Source: Nemesobacter sp965204665
GTDB lineage: Bacteria; Desulfobacterota_D; UBA1144; Nemesobacterales; Nemesobacteraceae
Direction: 5' to 3'
Assembly: GCA_965204665.1 (NCBI GenBank)
Contig: OZ242002.1
Location: 372,001-436,000 of the forward strand
DNA: 64,000 bases
Made by a program: the position numbers and the translations under genes. The notes below the pieces were generated by a model. The model ran no database searches. It was not told where the DNA came from and saw only the letters and a program-made list of their open reading frames with translations. Positions 44,631 through 53,140 of the stretch are shown piece by piece (positions within the stretch are counted from its first letter, which is position 1; the number at the start of each line of letters is the position of its first letter).

Positions 44631-47267
44631 ATGGGAACTGTACCCGGAGAAGACCCGCCGAAGATGAAGATCAAGCGTGGTTCCATTGCGAATATCATTT
44701 ACTCGTTGATCGGAGATAAGCGAACCGGTTTGGCTATTGACGCCGACGGGGTGACGGTCCTGGGAAACAATCCGGAAAAAATTCCTTTCACGGCAATGGC
44801 CGGATTGTCATACGCCGAGGCAGGACTTTTCCTCGGGTCGATCAATGTCCCTCTGATGAACGATACGATTTTGAAGGTTCGGGGGTTGAAAACAGTTGAG
44901 ATAAAAACATTCAGCAGTGCGTTAAACCGGGCATGGAGGGACACATGGTGTCTGGAAATAACTCAATACATCGACAAAATCCGGCGGCTTTCGAACACGA
45001 TAGAGAGGATTGAAACGCCGCGCAGGTTTCCGGCCGCCTGCCTTATGGAACCTTTCCTGCAGCAGGCCGCGGAACTTGTTCGTTCCGTACCGACGAATTT
45101 ACCCGATTCTATGCTTGAACCCGGTGTCAGGGAGAGTCTTACCAGGATTATCGAATTCCATCGTTCACCGGAAGATCTGAGAGACAAAGCCATAGACCGC
45201 TTTACAAAAAACGAACTGAAATCTATGGCTCCCTTTTTCGAAGGAATTGAGAAAAATCCTCTGACGCAGGAACAACGCCTCGCCGTGGTCTGCGATGAAG
45301 ACGCCACGCTGGTTCTGGCGGGAGCGGGGTCCGGGAAGACCAGTGTCATTACATCCAAGGCCGCCTATCTGATCGAACGGGGAATACGGAAACCCCAGGA
45401 AATTCTTCTTATGGCTTTCGGGAGAGATGCCGCAAAAGAGATGTCGGAGCGAGTGTCGCAGCGTTGCGGCGTGTCGATTGCCGCCATGACATTTCATTCT
45501 CTGGCTTACGGGATTATCGCCGAAGTCGAGGGCACCGCGCCTCCACTCGCCCGCCATGCCACAGACGATATGGCGTTAAGCGCGCTTCTGCGGGAAATCC
45601 TTTTCGAGCAAGGCGAAACCGACCCGGACAAAAGGGGACTGCTGCTGCACTGGTTCTGCGAGTTCTTCACACCCGCCAGAAACGCATGGGACTTTGATAC
45701 AAAACACGACTATTTCAACTACATAGAAAATCATGAAATGAGAACTCTTCAAGGCGAAAAGGTCCGCAGTTTCGAAGAGTTGGAGATTGCCAACTGGCTC
45801 TATATGAACGGAGTCGACTATGAATATGAACCGACTTACGAACACGACCTGCCCGATTCAGGCAGGAAAGCCTACACGCCGGATTTTCGCCTGAAAGACA
45901 GCGGCGTCTATATAGAACATTTCGGAGTGCGTCGACAGTCGGATTCCGAAGGCAACGAATATCTCTCGACAGCACCTTTCGTCGATCGGGAGAAATACCT
46001 TGACGGAATGAATTGGAAACGAAACATACATGCCGAATACGGCACGACACTTATCGAGACATTCAGTTACGAAAAATCCGAAGGATGTCCGACATTCAAC
46101 TTGCGTGAAAAACTCTCGCCGTATGTGGAATTGAACCCTACTGCACCGGAGAAAGTCCTTGACCGGTTAAGAGAGATGGGGCAGGTCGACAGTTTCACCC
46201 GAACTCTCGCAACTTTTCTGAAACACTTCAAAGGTGCCGGTCTCACGTTGGATCAGTGCCGTCGTAAAGCAGACAATTCTGATGACAGGCAACGCTGTTC
46301 GGCGTTTCTGGACATTTTCGAATCTCTTTTCACCGAGTATCAGAAGCGACTTGCCGACCGCATAGATTTTGAAGACATGATCACCAGAGCAACCCGGCAC
46401 ATCAAGGCGAACCGTTACAGAAGCCCTTATCGTCATCTGCTGGTGGACGAGTTTCAGGATATCTCGCAGGGGCGCGCAGACCTTCTTCTGGCGCTCAAGG
46501 AACAGCATGTTGATTCCCGTATTTTTGCGGTCGGCGATGATTGGCAGTCGATTTACCGATTCTCAGGATCCGACATTCATCTGATGCGGAATTTCGGGGA
46601 AATTTTCGGCGGTACCTTCGCAGGGAAAAAAGGCATTTATAAATCTGTGGATCTAGGCCGAACCTTCCGCAGTGTAGACCGGATTGCTCTCCCCGCACGC
46701 AGTTTCGTACTGAAAAATCCTTCCCAGATCGTAAAAAACGTAACTCCCGCGCACAAAACTACCGAACCTGCGATCCGGATCATCTGGAGTGCGGAACGAA
46801 ATAACAAAGCGGCACTGAAGGGAGCATTGGACCATATCGCGAAACGGACAAAGAGTGCGCGGGCAAGTATCCTCTTGCTCGGACGCTACAATTGGTTGCA
46901 TCCCTCCCACCTGACTGATCTGAATAACTCTTACCCGAGTTTTTCATTATCGTTCAAATCCATCCATGCATCGAAGGGACTCGAAGCGGACCATGTGATC
47001 ATCCTTGGCGCCGACGGCGGACACCTCGGTCTACCGTCTGAGATCGTTGATGATCCCGTGTTGGAACTAGTGTTTCCCGAATCGAATTATTTCGAGCATG
47101 CCGAAGAGCGCCGTGTGTTCTATGTGGCCCTTACCCGCGCCCGTAAATCCGTTACGGTCATCGCTTCCGAAAGGCTGCCTTCGTGTTTTGTAACCGAGAT
47201 GCTGGAGCACAAGGAGTACAGCGCAATGGAATTGGGAGAACGGAAACATCTCCGAATATCGCTGTAA
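44631..47267 (+). CDS. UvrD/Rep-type helicase (helicase IV-like) with nuclease-like insertion
   Basis: 878 residues as read. SF1 helicase: Q motif LTQEQRLAVV, Walker A AGAGSGKTSV, motif II HLLVDEFQDIS, motif III VGDDWQSIYRFSG, motif IV-VI segments including HASKGLEADHVI and RRVFYVALTRA. Between motifs Ia and II an insertion (about 370-470) reads NWLYMNGVDYEYEPTYE, then YTPDFRL and YIEHFGV, a PD-(D/E)XK-like pattern (D in YTPDF, E-H in YIEHF). Helicases of this design occur in phage-defence settings. The N-terminal 200 residues are helicase IV-like. The chain stops just before a zinc-ribbon segment that continues in another frame. It sits between an IS1182 and a tRNA-Leu. Confidence 0.88.
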   Translation: MGTVPGEDPPKMKIKRGSIANIIYSLIGDKRTGLAIDADGVTVLGNNPEKIPFTAMAGLSYAEAGLFLGSINVPLMNDTILKVRGLKTVEIKTFSSALNRAWRDTWCLEITQYIDKIRRLSNTIERIETPRRFPAACLMEPFLQQAAELVRSVPTNLPDSMLEPGVRESLTRIIEFHRSPEDLRDKAIDRFTKNELKSMAPFFEGIEKNPLTQEQRLAVVCDEDATLVLAGAGSGKTSVITSKAAYLIERGIRKPQEILLMAFGRDAAKEMSERVSQRCGVSIAAMTFHSLAYGIIAEVEGTAPPLARHATDDMALSALLREILFEQGETDPDKRGLLLHWFCEFFTPARNAWDFDTKHDYFNYIENHEMRTLQGEKVRSFEELEIANWLYMNGVDYEYEPTYEHDLPDSGRKAYTPDFRLKDSGVYIEHFGVRRQSDSEGNEYLSTAPFVDREKYLDGMNWKRNIHAEYGTTLIETFSYEKSEGCPTFNLREKLSPYVELNPTAPEKVLDRLREMGQVDSFTRTLATFLKHFKGAGLTLDQCRRKADNSDDRQRCSAFLDIFESLFTEYQKRLADRIDFEDMITRATRHIKANRYRSPYRHLLVDEFQDISQGRADLLLALKEQHVDSRIFAVGDDWQSIYRFSGSDIHLMRNFGEIFGGTFAGKKGIYKSVDLGRTFRSVDRIALPARSFVLKNPSQIVKNVTPAHKTTEPAIRIIWSAERNNKAALKGALDHIAKRTKSARASILLLGRYNWLHPSHLTDLNNSYPSFSLSFKSIHASKGLEADHVIILGADGGHLGLPSEIVDDPVLELVFPESNYFEHAEERRVFYVALTRARKSVTVIASERLPSCFVTEMLEHKEYSAMELGERKHLRISL

Positions 47268-47544
47268 CAGATGCGGCGGCCGACTGTTTCGGGACAACAA
47301 GCGTTTCTTTGTCTGCAGACACGGTAGTCTCTGCGATGCTCGTCTTCCCGCGTGCTCAAAGTGCGGAACAGACTTGCCCGTTCGCAGTATTTCCAAGCCG
47401 GTCGTCAACCGATGCGAGTGCGGGGAAACTTTTCCGGCCTGCCCTGAATGCGTCGATGGTTGGCTTGTTGAACGAAGCGGGAAATACGGCCGCTTTCTCG
47501 GCTGCGTGAATTTTCCACGATGCCGCGGTCGAAAATCCGCTTAG
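47226..47544 (+). other. Out-of-frame zinc-ribbon tail of the helicase
   Basis: In the +1 frame the sequence after the helicase continues without stop as WENGNISEYRCNRCGG, then a run of C-x2-C pairs (ACSKCGTD, RCECGE, ACPECVDG) and the topoisomerase-type zinc-finger ending KYGRFLGCVNFPRC. This is the expected C-terminus of many UvrD/helicase IV-type proteins. No start codon with ribosome site serves it alone, so a single-base shift between about 47205 and 47262 has split the gene. Confidence 0.75.
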
Positions 47545-47555
47545 GTCGTCTTCTT

Positions 47556-47637
47556 TGCGAGAGGAGGGAGTCGAACCCTCACACCCGAAGGTACTAGATC
47601 CTAAATCTAGCGCGTCTGCCTGTTCCGCCACTCTCGC
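47556..47637 (-). tRNA. tRNA-Leu (UAG)
   Basis: Acceptor GCGAGAG pairs with CTCTCGC; anticodon loop in TAGATTTAGGATCTA gives anticodon UAG; long variable arm (GTACCTTCGGGTGT) and T-arm GGTTCGACTCC. CCA not encoded. The 3' end faces the helicase region. Confidence 0.95.
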
Positions 47638-47722
47638 TTCATATATTATCGAAAAAATTGTAAGCGACCGCACCTACACCTACCGAACTCAACTCGGAGC
47701 AATTGCAGAACGCAATAAAAAC

Positions 47723-47796
47723 TGGGCTGCGAGGGATTCGAACCCACGACCGACTGATTAAGAGTCAGCTGCTCTACCAGGCTGAGCTAGCAGCCC
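47723..47796 (-). tRNA. tRNA-Lys (CUU)
   Basis: Acceptor GGGCTGC pairs with GCAGCCC; D-arm AGCTCAGCCTGGTAGAGC; anticodon stem-loop CTGACTCTTAATCAG gives CUU; T-arm GGGTTCGAATCCC. CCA not encoded. Same strand as the neighbouring tRNA-Leu. Confidence 0.95.
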
Positions 47797-47922
47797 GTCT
47801 GTAAGATAACGGAAAAAACGGAAAATGAAAACCCGAATTCCGCATCAGGAACTAAAAATTTCAACGGAGAAGAATACGATTTTTTTCAGAATTTTGTAAA
47901 GACAGTATAATTTTCAAGTGTG

Positions 47923-48852
47923 ATGGAAACCGTAATAAACAGTTTCAGAAAATACTTGAGCATCCAGGACACTCCTTTCGAGAAACTGCTTCTTTCCGTT
48001 GTTATAGTAGTGGTACTGTTTGTCCTTAAAAGGGTTCTCTTTTCCGTTATAAGAAAAAACGCGAAAGATACCAAGACCGTCTACCACTCAAAGCGTTTTA
48101 TAGGGTACGGGCATGCCGTACTTCTCGTACTGCTGCTCGGGGGAGTGTGGATAAAAGGATTCAGTTCCATAGGAACCTATCTAGGTATAGCCAGCGCGGG
48201 GCTTGCGATAGCGCTGCATGAGACAATCGCCAATATCGCCGGCTGGGTTTTTATCGTATGGAAAAAACCTTTTGTAATAGGCGACCGGATAGAGATAGGA
48301 CAGACCAAGGGAGATGTTATAGATATGAGGCTCTTTCAGTTCACTCTGGCGGAGGTCGGAAACTGGGTTGAAGCGGAACAGAGCACAGGAAGGATGGTGC
48401 ATATTCCGAACAGTCAGGTACTCAAGGAACAAACCGCCAATTACCATAGCGGATTCCATTACATATGGAACGAGATACGGGTGTTAATCACATATGAGAG
48501 CAACTGGAGAAAGACTCGCGAAATTCTCGAGAAAATAGCTGTAGAAAAAATGGAGAAATACTCCGACAAAGCGAAAGAAGAAATCCGTCGCGCGGCGGAA
48601 CAGTATATGATTTATTTCAACAAAATCACTCCTGCAGTCTATATGTCCGCAAAAGACAGCGGAGTACTATTTTCAATCAGATATATAGTGGATCCCAGGC
48701 AGAGAAGAGGGTCGGAGCAGATCTTCTGGGAAGCGATATTTGAAGAGTTTGAAAAAAATTCAGATATCAGAATCGCCTACCCTACTACCCGATTCTATAC
48801 GACAAATTCAGTGAATACAGACCCTGTACGGATTCCCAATGAATCTTCCTAA
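47923..48852 (+). CDS. MscS-family mechanosensitive ion channel
   Basis: 309 residues from the ATG at 47923 (a GTG precedes it directly). Three membrane segments in the first 110 residues, with the pore helix ASAGLAIALHETIANIAGW, then the MscS beta domain (KKPFVIGDRIEIGQTKGDVIDM) and the conserved MVHIPNSQVL. The C-terminal alpha/beta domain is partial compared with E. coli MscS. It opens under membrane tension to release solutes in hypo-osmotic shock. Confidence 0.9.
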   Translation: METVINSFRKYLSIQDTPFEKLLLSVVIVVVLFVLKRVLFSVIRKNAKDTKTVYHSKRFIGYGHAVLLVLLLGGVWIKGFSSIGTYLGIASAGLAIALHETIANIAGWVFIVWKKPFVIGDRIEIGQTKGDVIDMRLFQFTLAEVGNWVEAEQSTGRMVHIPNSQVLKEQTANYHSGFHYIWNEIRVLITYESNWRKTREILEKIAVEKMEKYSDKAKEEIRRAAEQYMIYFNKITPAVYMSAKDSGVLFSIRYIVDPRQRRGSEQIFWEAIFEEFEKNSDIRIAYPTTRFYTTNSVNTDPVRIPNESS

Positions 48853-49017
48853 GAGATGTTTGCGATTTTCAGTGCGTGTATATAAATCAAGAGATTTGAG
48901 GAGAGATACCCGTGTTGTATCGAACCTTGAACGCGATGAGTGTTCAACTTCGCTGTTCTCGAGTGGGAAACTCCTTGATCAGCATTAATCGGTGATAACA
49001 CTTACGGAGAATTACAG

Positions 49018-51708
49018 ATGACAGCAGATACATCCAGTCCAACTGTTCCGCAGTTTGAACAAAGCAAGTTCAGGAATGGTGCGCGGTTTTACAAGTGCGC
49101 ATTACAGGTTAATCCGTTCGCATATCTGGGAAGAAATAATAAAAAGACCGCATTCTCATCAGAAGATGAGTACAACAAGGCGATTATTGATGTCTGTCTT
49201 GAGACTAAGGTAGAGGTTGTCGCCGTTACTGATCATTACCTCACCAAGGGATCTGAATGCCTCGTGCGTACGGCGCGTAATGCCGGATTGTACGCTTTCA
49301 GCGGTTTTGAAGCCGTCACAAAGGACGGCGTTCACTTCCTGTGCCTGTTTGACCCGGATAAGGACAACAATCTTGAACGTTTCCTCGGAGAGTGCGGTAT
49401 TCACAACAATGATCAACCATCTCCTACCGGAATCCTTGATTCCGTCGAACTGCCGGAACATGCGAAGAAATGGGGTGCGGCATGCATCGCCGCCCATGTG
49501 GCCTCGAACGGAGGGTTGCTGAGGACCCTGTCGGGACAACCGCGAGTCAATGCTTGGAGGAATCCTGGACTGCTTGCCTGCGCACTGCCCGGCCCTGTAA
49601 GCGATGCTCCTGATGGAGTCAGAACCATCCTGGAAAATAAAGATGCCAATTACAGGCGCAACCGAATGCCGGCGGTCCTGAATGTCTCGGACGTAAACGA
49701 CCCGGAAGATCTGAAAAAAGATAGTACATCCTGCTTTATCAAGATGTCTGCTGTTTCTGTCGAGGGTTTACGGCAAGCGTTTCTCGACCCCGAATCCCGC
49801 ATCAGACTACATAGTGACCCGAATCCTGAACCTAACGCCGAATTTCTAGAAATGTCCTGGGAAGGTGGTTTCCTAAGTGACGCCGCTGTAAAGTTCAACA
49901 AAAACCTCAATGTCCTGATCGGTGGACGAGGCACCGGTAAATCGACAATGATTGAAAGTATTCGCTATGTGCTCGGTCTTGACCCCGTCGGAAAAGAAGC
50001 GGGTAGAGTTCATGAGGGGGTAATCCGACATGTCCTGCAGCCCGGCACTAAGGTTTCGCTGATTGTACGGTCACATGAGCCATCAAAACGAACTTACAGG
50101 ATTGAACGAACAGTACCTAATCCACCTATCGTGAAGGATGAAGCTGGCGAAGTCATGATGCTGTCGCCGGAGGATGTAATACCCGGAGTTGAAGTCTTCG
50201 GTCAGCATGAAATATCCGAACTTGCGAAAAGTCCTGAGAATCTTACCCTTCTGCTGAAACGGTTCATTGATTTTGAGCCTTCACTGTTAAGACGGAAGTC
50301 GGAACTGAGCGTGGAACTGGAAAAAACGCGAAGGCAGATCGCAGACCTGCACCGCGACATAAAGAGACTTGAAGATGTTCTTGCGGAACTGCCGGGCCTC
50401 GAGGAGACGGATAAGCGGTTTCAACAGGCGGGGCTTGAGGAACGCTTCAAGGAAAAAAGTCTCTTGATCCGTGAAGAACGGTTGTTTTCCGGTCTGGATG
50501 AACGGATGGAGCAGTACCGGACTATCCGGAACGAACTGGCTGATAATCTGCCTGCAGATACAGTCTTCGTCTCAAGTAAAGCTATCAACGGGTTACCGAA
50601 TGAGGAGATCCTTGCCGAAGTCAAGAAAATTCTTGAAAGTTTGAGTACAAAACTTGAATCCTCCATCGCTGAGCAGTTCGCTGCAGCACTTGCCGAAGCC
50701 GACACTGCAATCAGAGAAATAAAATCCCGTTGGAATGACCGGCGGGCGGCGATTGAAGAAGCTTATGAAAAACTCCTACGAGAATTTCAGAATTCAAAGA
50801 TCGACTGTACAGAATTTATCCATATTCGCCAACAGATTGAGGAGTTGATTCCATCTAAGGACAGAAGGGAAAGACTCAAACGTATCTTGGAAACAGTTGA
50901 AGCGGAACGTCGTAAGTTGCTGGCGGAATGGGAGGGAGTAACTGCCTGCGAATACCGAAAAATTAAAGAAGCGGCACACCAGATATCAAAGAAACTGCAA
51001 AACCGGGTCCAGGTCGGAGTTACAATGGCCGGAAACCGCGAATTACTGGAACAACTGCTGCGCGATAAGGTCGGCGGCAATCTCTCAGCAGCTCTCGAGC
51101 GCCTGCGCTCAGAAGACCAATTATCCCTAAGAGAACTGGCAAAACGATGCCGAGAAGGAAAAGAATCTCTCATGAATCATTACAATCTGCCGCCTAGTGC
51201 GGCGGAACGAATTGCGCAATCCGACTTGGAACTGTTCATGGAAATTGAGGAACTTGATCTGACGGCGACAACTGAAATTGAGTTGAACACCGCCCGAGCA
51301 GGTGATGAGGCCAACTGGCAGAGATTAGAAGCTATCTCAACCGGCCAGAAAGCAACCGCTGTAATTTTACTTCTGTTACTCGAATCCAAAGCACCGCTTA
51401 TCATTGATCAGCCGGAAGATGACCTTGATAATCGGTTTATTACAGAAGGTATAGTGCCGATCATACGACAGCAAAAACAGGAACGTCAGTTTGTCTTCTC
51501 AACACACAATGCTAACATACCGGTACTGGGAGACGCGGAATTAATCCTCGGGCTCACCGCGAGCGGAGAAGCCGGTAAGGGCCATGCTGAAATCGCAGAC
51601 AAGCATATGGGGTCCATAGACTTACAGCCGGTGCGGGAACTGGTTGAGGAAATACTGGAGGGTGGCAAGGACGCATTTGAAGTACGCCGCTCTAAGTATG
51701 GATTCTGA
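49018..51708 (+). CDS. PHP domain-SMC-like ATPase (TrlF family)
   Basis: 896 residues. The N-terminal ~250 residues are a PHP-type phosphoesterase domain with AVTDHYLTKGSE (D72-H73) and further His in IAAHVASNGG, a metal-binding pattern. An SMC/RecN-like ATPase follows with Walker A GGRGTGKS (302-309), a coiled-coil middle (about 400-700) and the C-terminal ISTGQKATAVILLLLL and PLIIDQPEDDLDN (signature and Walker B) with STHNANIPVLGD. Proteins of this design have been called TrlF-type ATPases and occur in defence islands. The stop is seven bases before an AlbA_2 gene, so the two form a pair. They are flanked by ordinary chromosomal genes on both sides. Confidence 0.85.
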   Translation: MTADTSSPTVPQFEQSKFRNGARFYKCALQVNPFAYLGRNNKKTAFSSEDEYNKAIIDVCLETKVEVVAVTDHYLTKGSECLVRTARNAGLYAFSGFEAVTKDGVHFLCLFDPDKDNNLERFLGECGIHNNDQPSPTGILDSVELPEHAKKWGAACIAAHVASNGGLLRTLSGQPRVNAWRNPGLLACALPGPVSDAPDGVRTILENKDANYRRNRMPAVLNVSDVNDPEDLKKDSTSCFIKMSAVSVEGLRQAFLDPESRIRLHSDPNPEPNAEFLEMSWEGGFLSDAAVKFNKNLNVLIGGRGTGKSTMIESIRYVLGLDPVGKEAGRVHEGVIRHVLQPGTKVSLIVRSHEPSKRTYRIERTVPNPPIVKDEAGEVMMLSPEDVIPGVEVFGQHEISELAKSPENLTLLLKRFIDFEPSLLRRKSELSVELEKTRRQIADLHRDIKRLEDVLAELPGLEETDKRFQQAGLEERFKEKSLLIREERLFSGLDERMEQYRTIRNELADNLPADTVFVSSKAINGLPNEEILAEVKKILESLSTKLESSIAEQFAAALAEADTAIREIKSRWNDRRAAIEEAYEKLLREFQNSKIDCTEFIHIRQQIEELIPSKDRRERLKRILETVEAERRKLLAEWEGVTACEYRKIKEAAHQISKKLQNRVQVGVTMAGNRELLEQLLRDKVGGNLSAALERLRSEDQLSLRELAKRCREGKESLMNHYNLPPSAAERIAQSDLELFMEIEELDLTATTEIELNTARAGDEANWQRLEAISTGQKATAVILLLLLESKAPLIIDQPEDDLDNRFITEGIVPIIRQQKQERQFVFSTHNANIPVLGDAELILGLTASGEAGKGHAEIADKHMGSIDLQPVRELVEEILEGGKDAFEVRRSKYGF

Positions 51709-51714
51709 AATGTG

Positions 51715-52926
51715 ATGACAAGAACAAGCCTCTTGGAAATCATTAAAAACGGTGAGAATTCCAAGGTGGAATTCAAACGGGATTCTCTTCAGAACCACTC
51801 TCTCGCCAAAGAACTTGTCGCCCTCTGTAATTTCGAAGGCGGAATGATTCTGCTCGGTGTTGAAGACGACGGCAATTTATCCGGACTGGTGAGGGACGAC
51901 CTCGAAGAATGGGTGATTACGGTGTGCCGGGATAATATCAGGCCCAGCATAAATCCGCATTTTGAGATAATAAGCGATGTGGAACCGGGCAAAGATGTTG
52001 CGGTTGTCCATGTGCCGTGCGGAACCGATGTCCACAGCCGGAGGCATAATAACAAAAGCACCTACTACATCCGTGTCGGCTCGCAAAGCAGGGAAGCAAC
52101 GGATGATGAACTGAAGCGTCTTTTTCAACGACGAACTACACTTAGAGCAGATCTGCTACCCGTTTCCGGCACAACTCTTAACGACCTCGACCGGCGGCGA
52201 CTCAAGGATTATTTCGGGCGCATCCGCGAACAGGAAATCCCGGATGACAATGACGATAAGGAATGGCGCACGCTTCTTGTGAACACGGAGATCATGGTAG
52301 AAGATTGCACAACCCTGTCGGGAATGCTGCTCTTCGGAAAAACACCGAAAAGGTATCTGCCGCAGGCCGGTATCGACGCGGCAGCCTTTCCGGGAACGGA
52401 AAAAGATTATGCTGCGAAAGAACGGAAAACGCTGCGCGGACCGATGACACCTCTTAGGGACAGAAGCGGCGAGTTCGTGGAGTCTGGACTTGTAGAACAG
52501 GCGCTTGAGTTTGTCAGGCGCAATACGCATGTTGTCGCTTTTCTTGAAGACGGAGCGAGACGCGTTGAACAACGTACATACCCGGATGAGGTTATTCGCG
52601 AAGCAGTGGTGAATGCTCTTATACACCGTGACTACCTTTTCACCAATACCGATATTGAACTGGCGATATATGAAGACCGACTGGAGATAGTGTCACCGGG
52701 CAGACTTCCAAACGGCATAACGCCGGAGCGCATGCGTGTAGGAGTGAGAGCCACCCGGAACCAACTTCTAAAAGACATCATGAGGGACTACGGATATCTC
52801 GAACACATGGGGATGGGCGTGCCTCGAAAGATCATCCGTGGGATGAAAGAGCATAATCAGACCGACCCCGACCTGATTGAAAAGGATGACCGCTTCACCA
52901 TCCGCCTGTTCGCAAAAGCTCGGTAG
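51715..52926 (+). CDS. AlbA_2/Schlafen-type divergent ATPase with GHKL-like C-terminus
   Basis: 403 residues from the ATG at 51715 (a GTG lies directly before it). N-terminal AlbA_2 (Schlafen/AAA_4) domain: SKVEFKRDSL, CNFEGGMILLGVEDDG and YYIRVGSQSREA. The C-terminal part has an HATPase_c_4-like segment EAVVNALIHRDY and GMGVPRKIIRGM, often annotated as RecG-like transcription regulator. Members act in regulation or nucleic-acid defence. Starts six bases after the TrlF-like gene; same strand and clearly one operon. Confidence 0.82.
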   Translation: MTRTSLLEIIKNGENSKVEFKRDSLQNHSLAKELVALCNFEGGMILLGVEDDGNLSGLVRDDLEEWVITVCRDNIRPSINPHFEIISDVEPGKDVAVVHVPCGTDVHSRRHNNKSTYYIRVGSQSREATDDELKRLFQRRTTLRADLLPVSGTTLNDLDRRRLKDYFGRIREQEIPDDNDDKEWRTLLVNTEIMVEDCTTLSGMLLFGKTPKRYLPQAGIDAAAFPGTEKDYAAKERKTLRGPMTPLRDRSGEFVESGLVEQALEFVRRNTHVVAFLEDGARRVEQRTYPDEVIREAVVNALIHRDYLFTNTDIELAIYEDRLEIVSPGRLPNGITPERMRVGVRATRNQLLKDIMRDYGYLEHMGMGVPRKIIRGMKEHNQTDPDLIEKDDRFTIRLFAKAR

Positions 52927-53140
52927 AGGAAACAACCGGAATTTTCCGAGTTGGATGGAAGACAGCACCGCTACGTAAGAATTCGCCACTACCGAAAAGT
53001 GCAACGTCAGAGTGAATTACGGGAAACAAGCAAGAATCCGCCCATAATCTTTCGGCAATACCTTTCTCGTGTATCTGTACTAACAAATTCATGTTGATAC
53101 TACAGGTCTGGAGCGAGAATCAAATTCGGTTGCGATTTTG

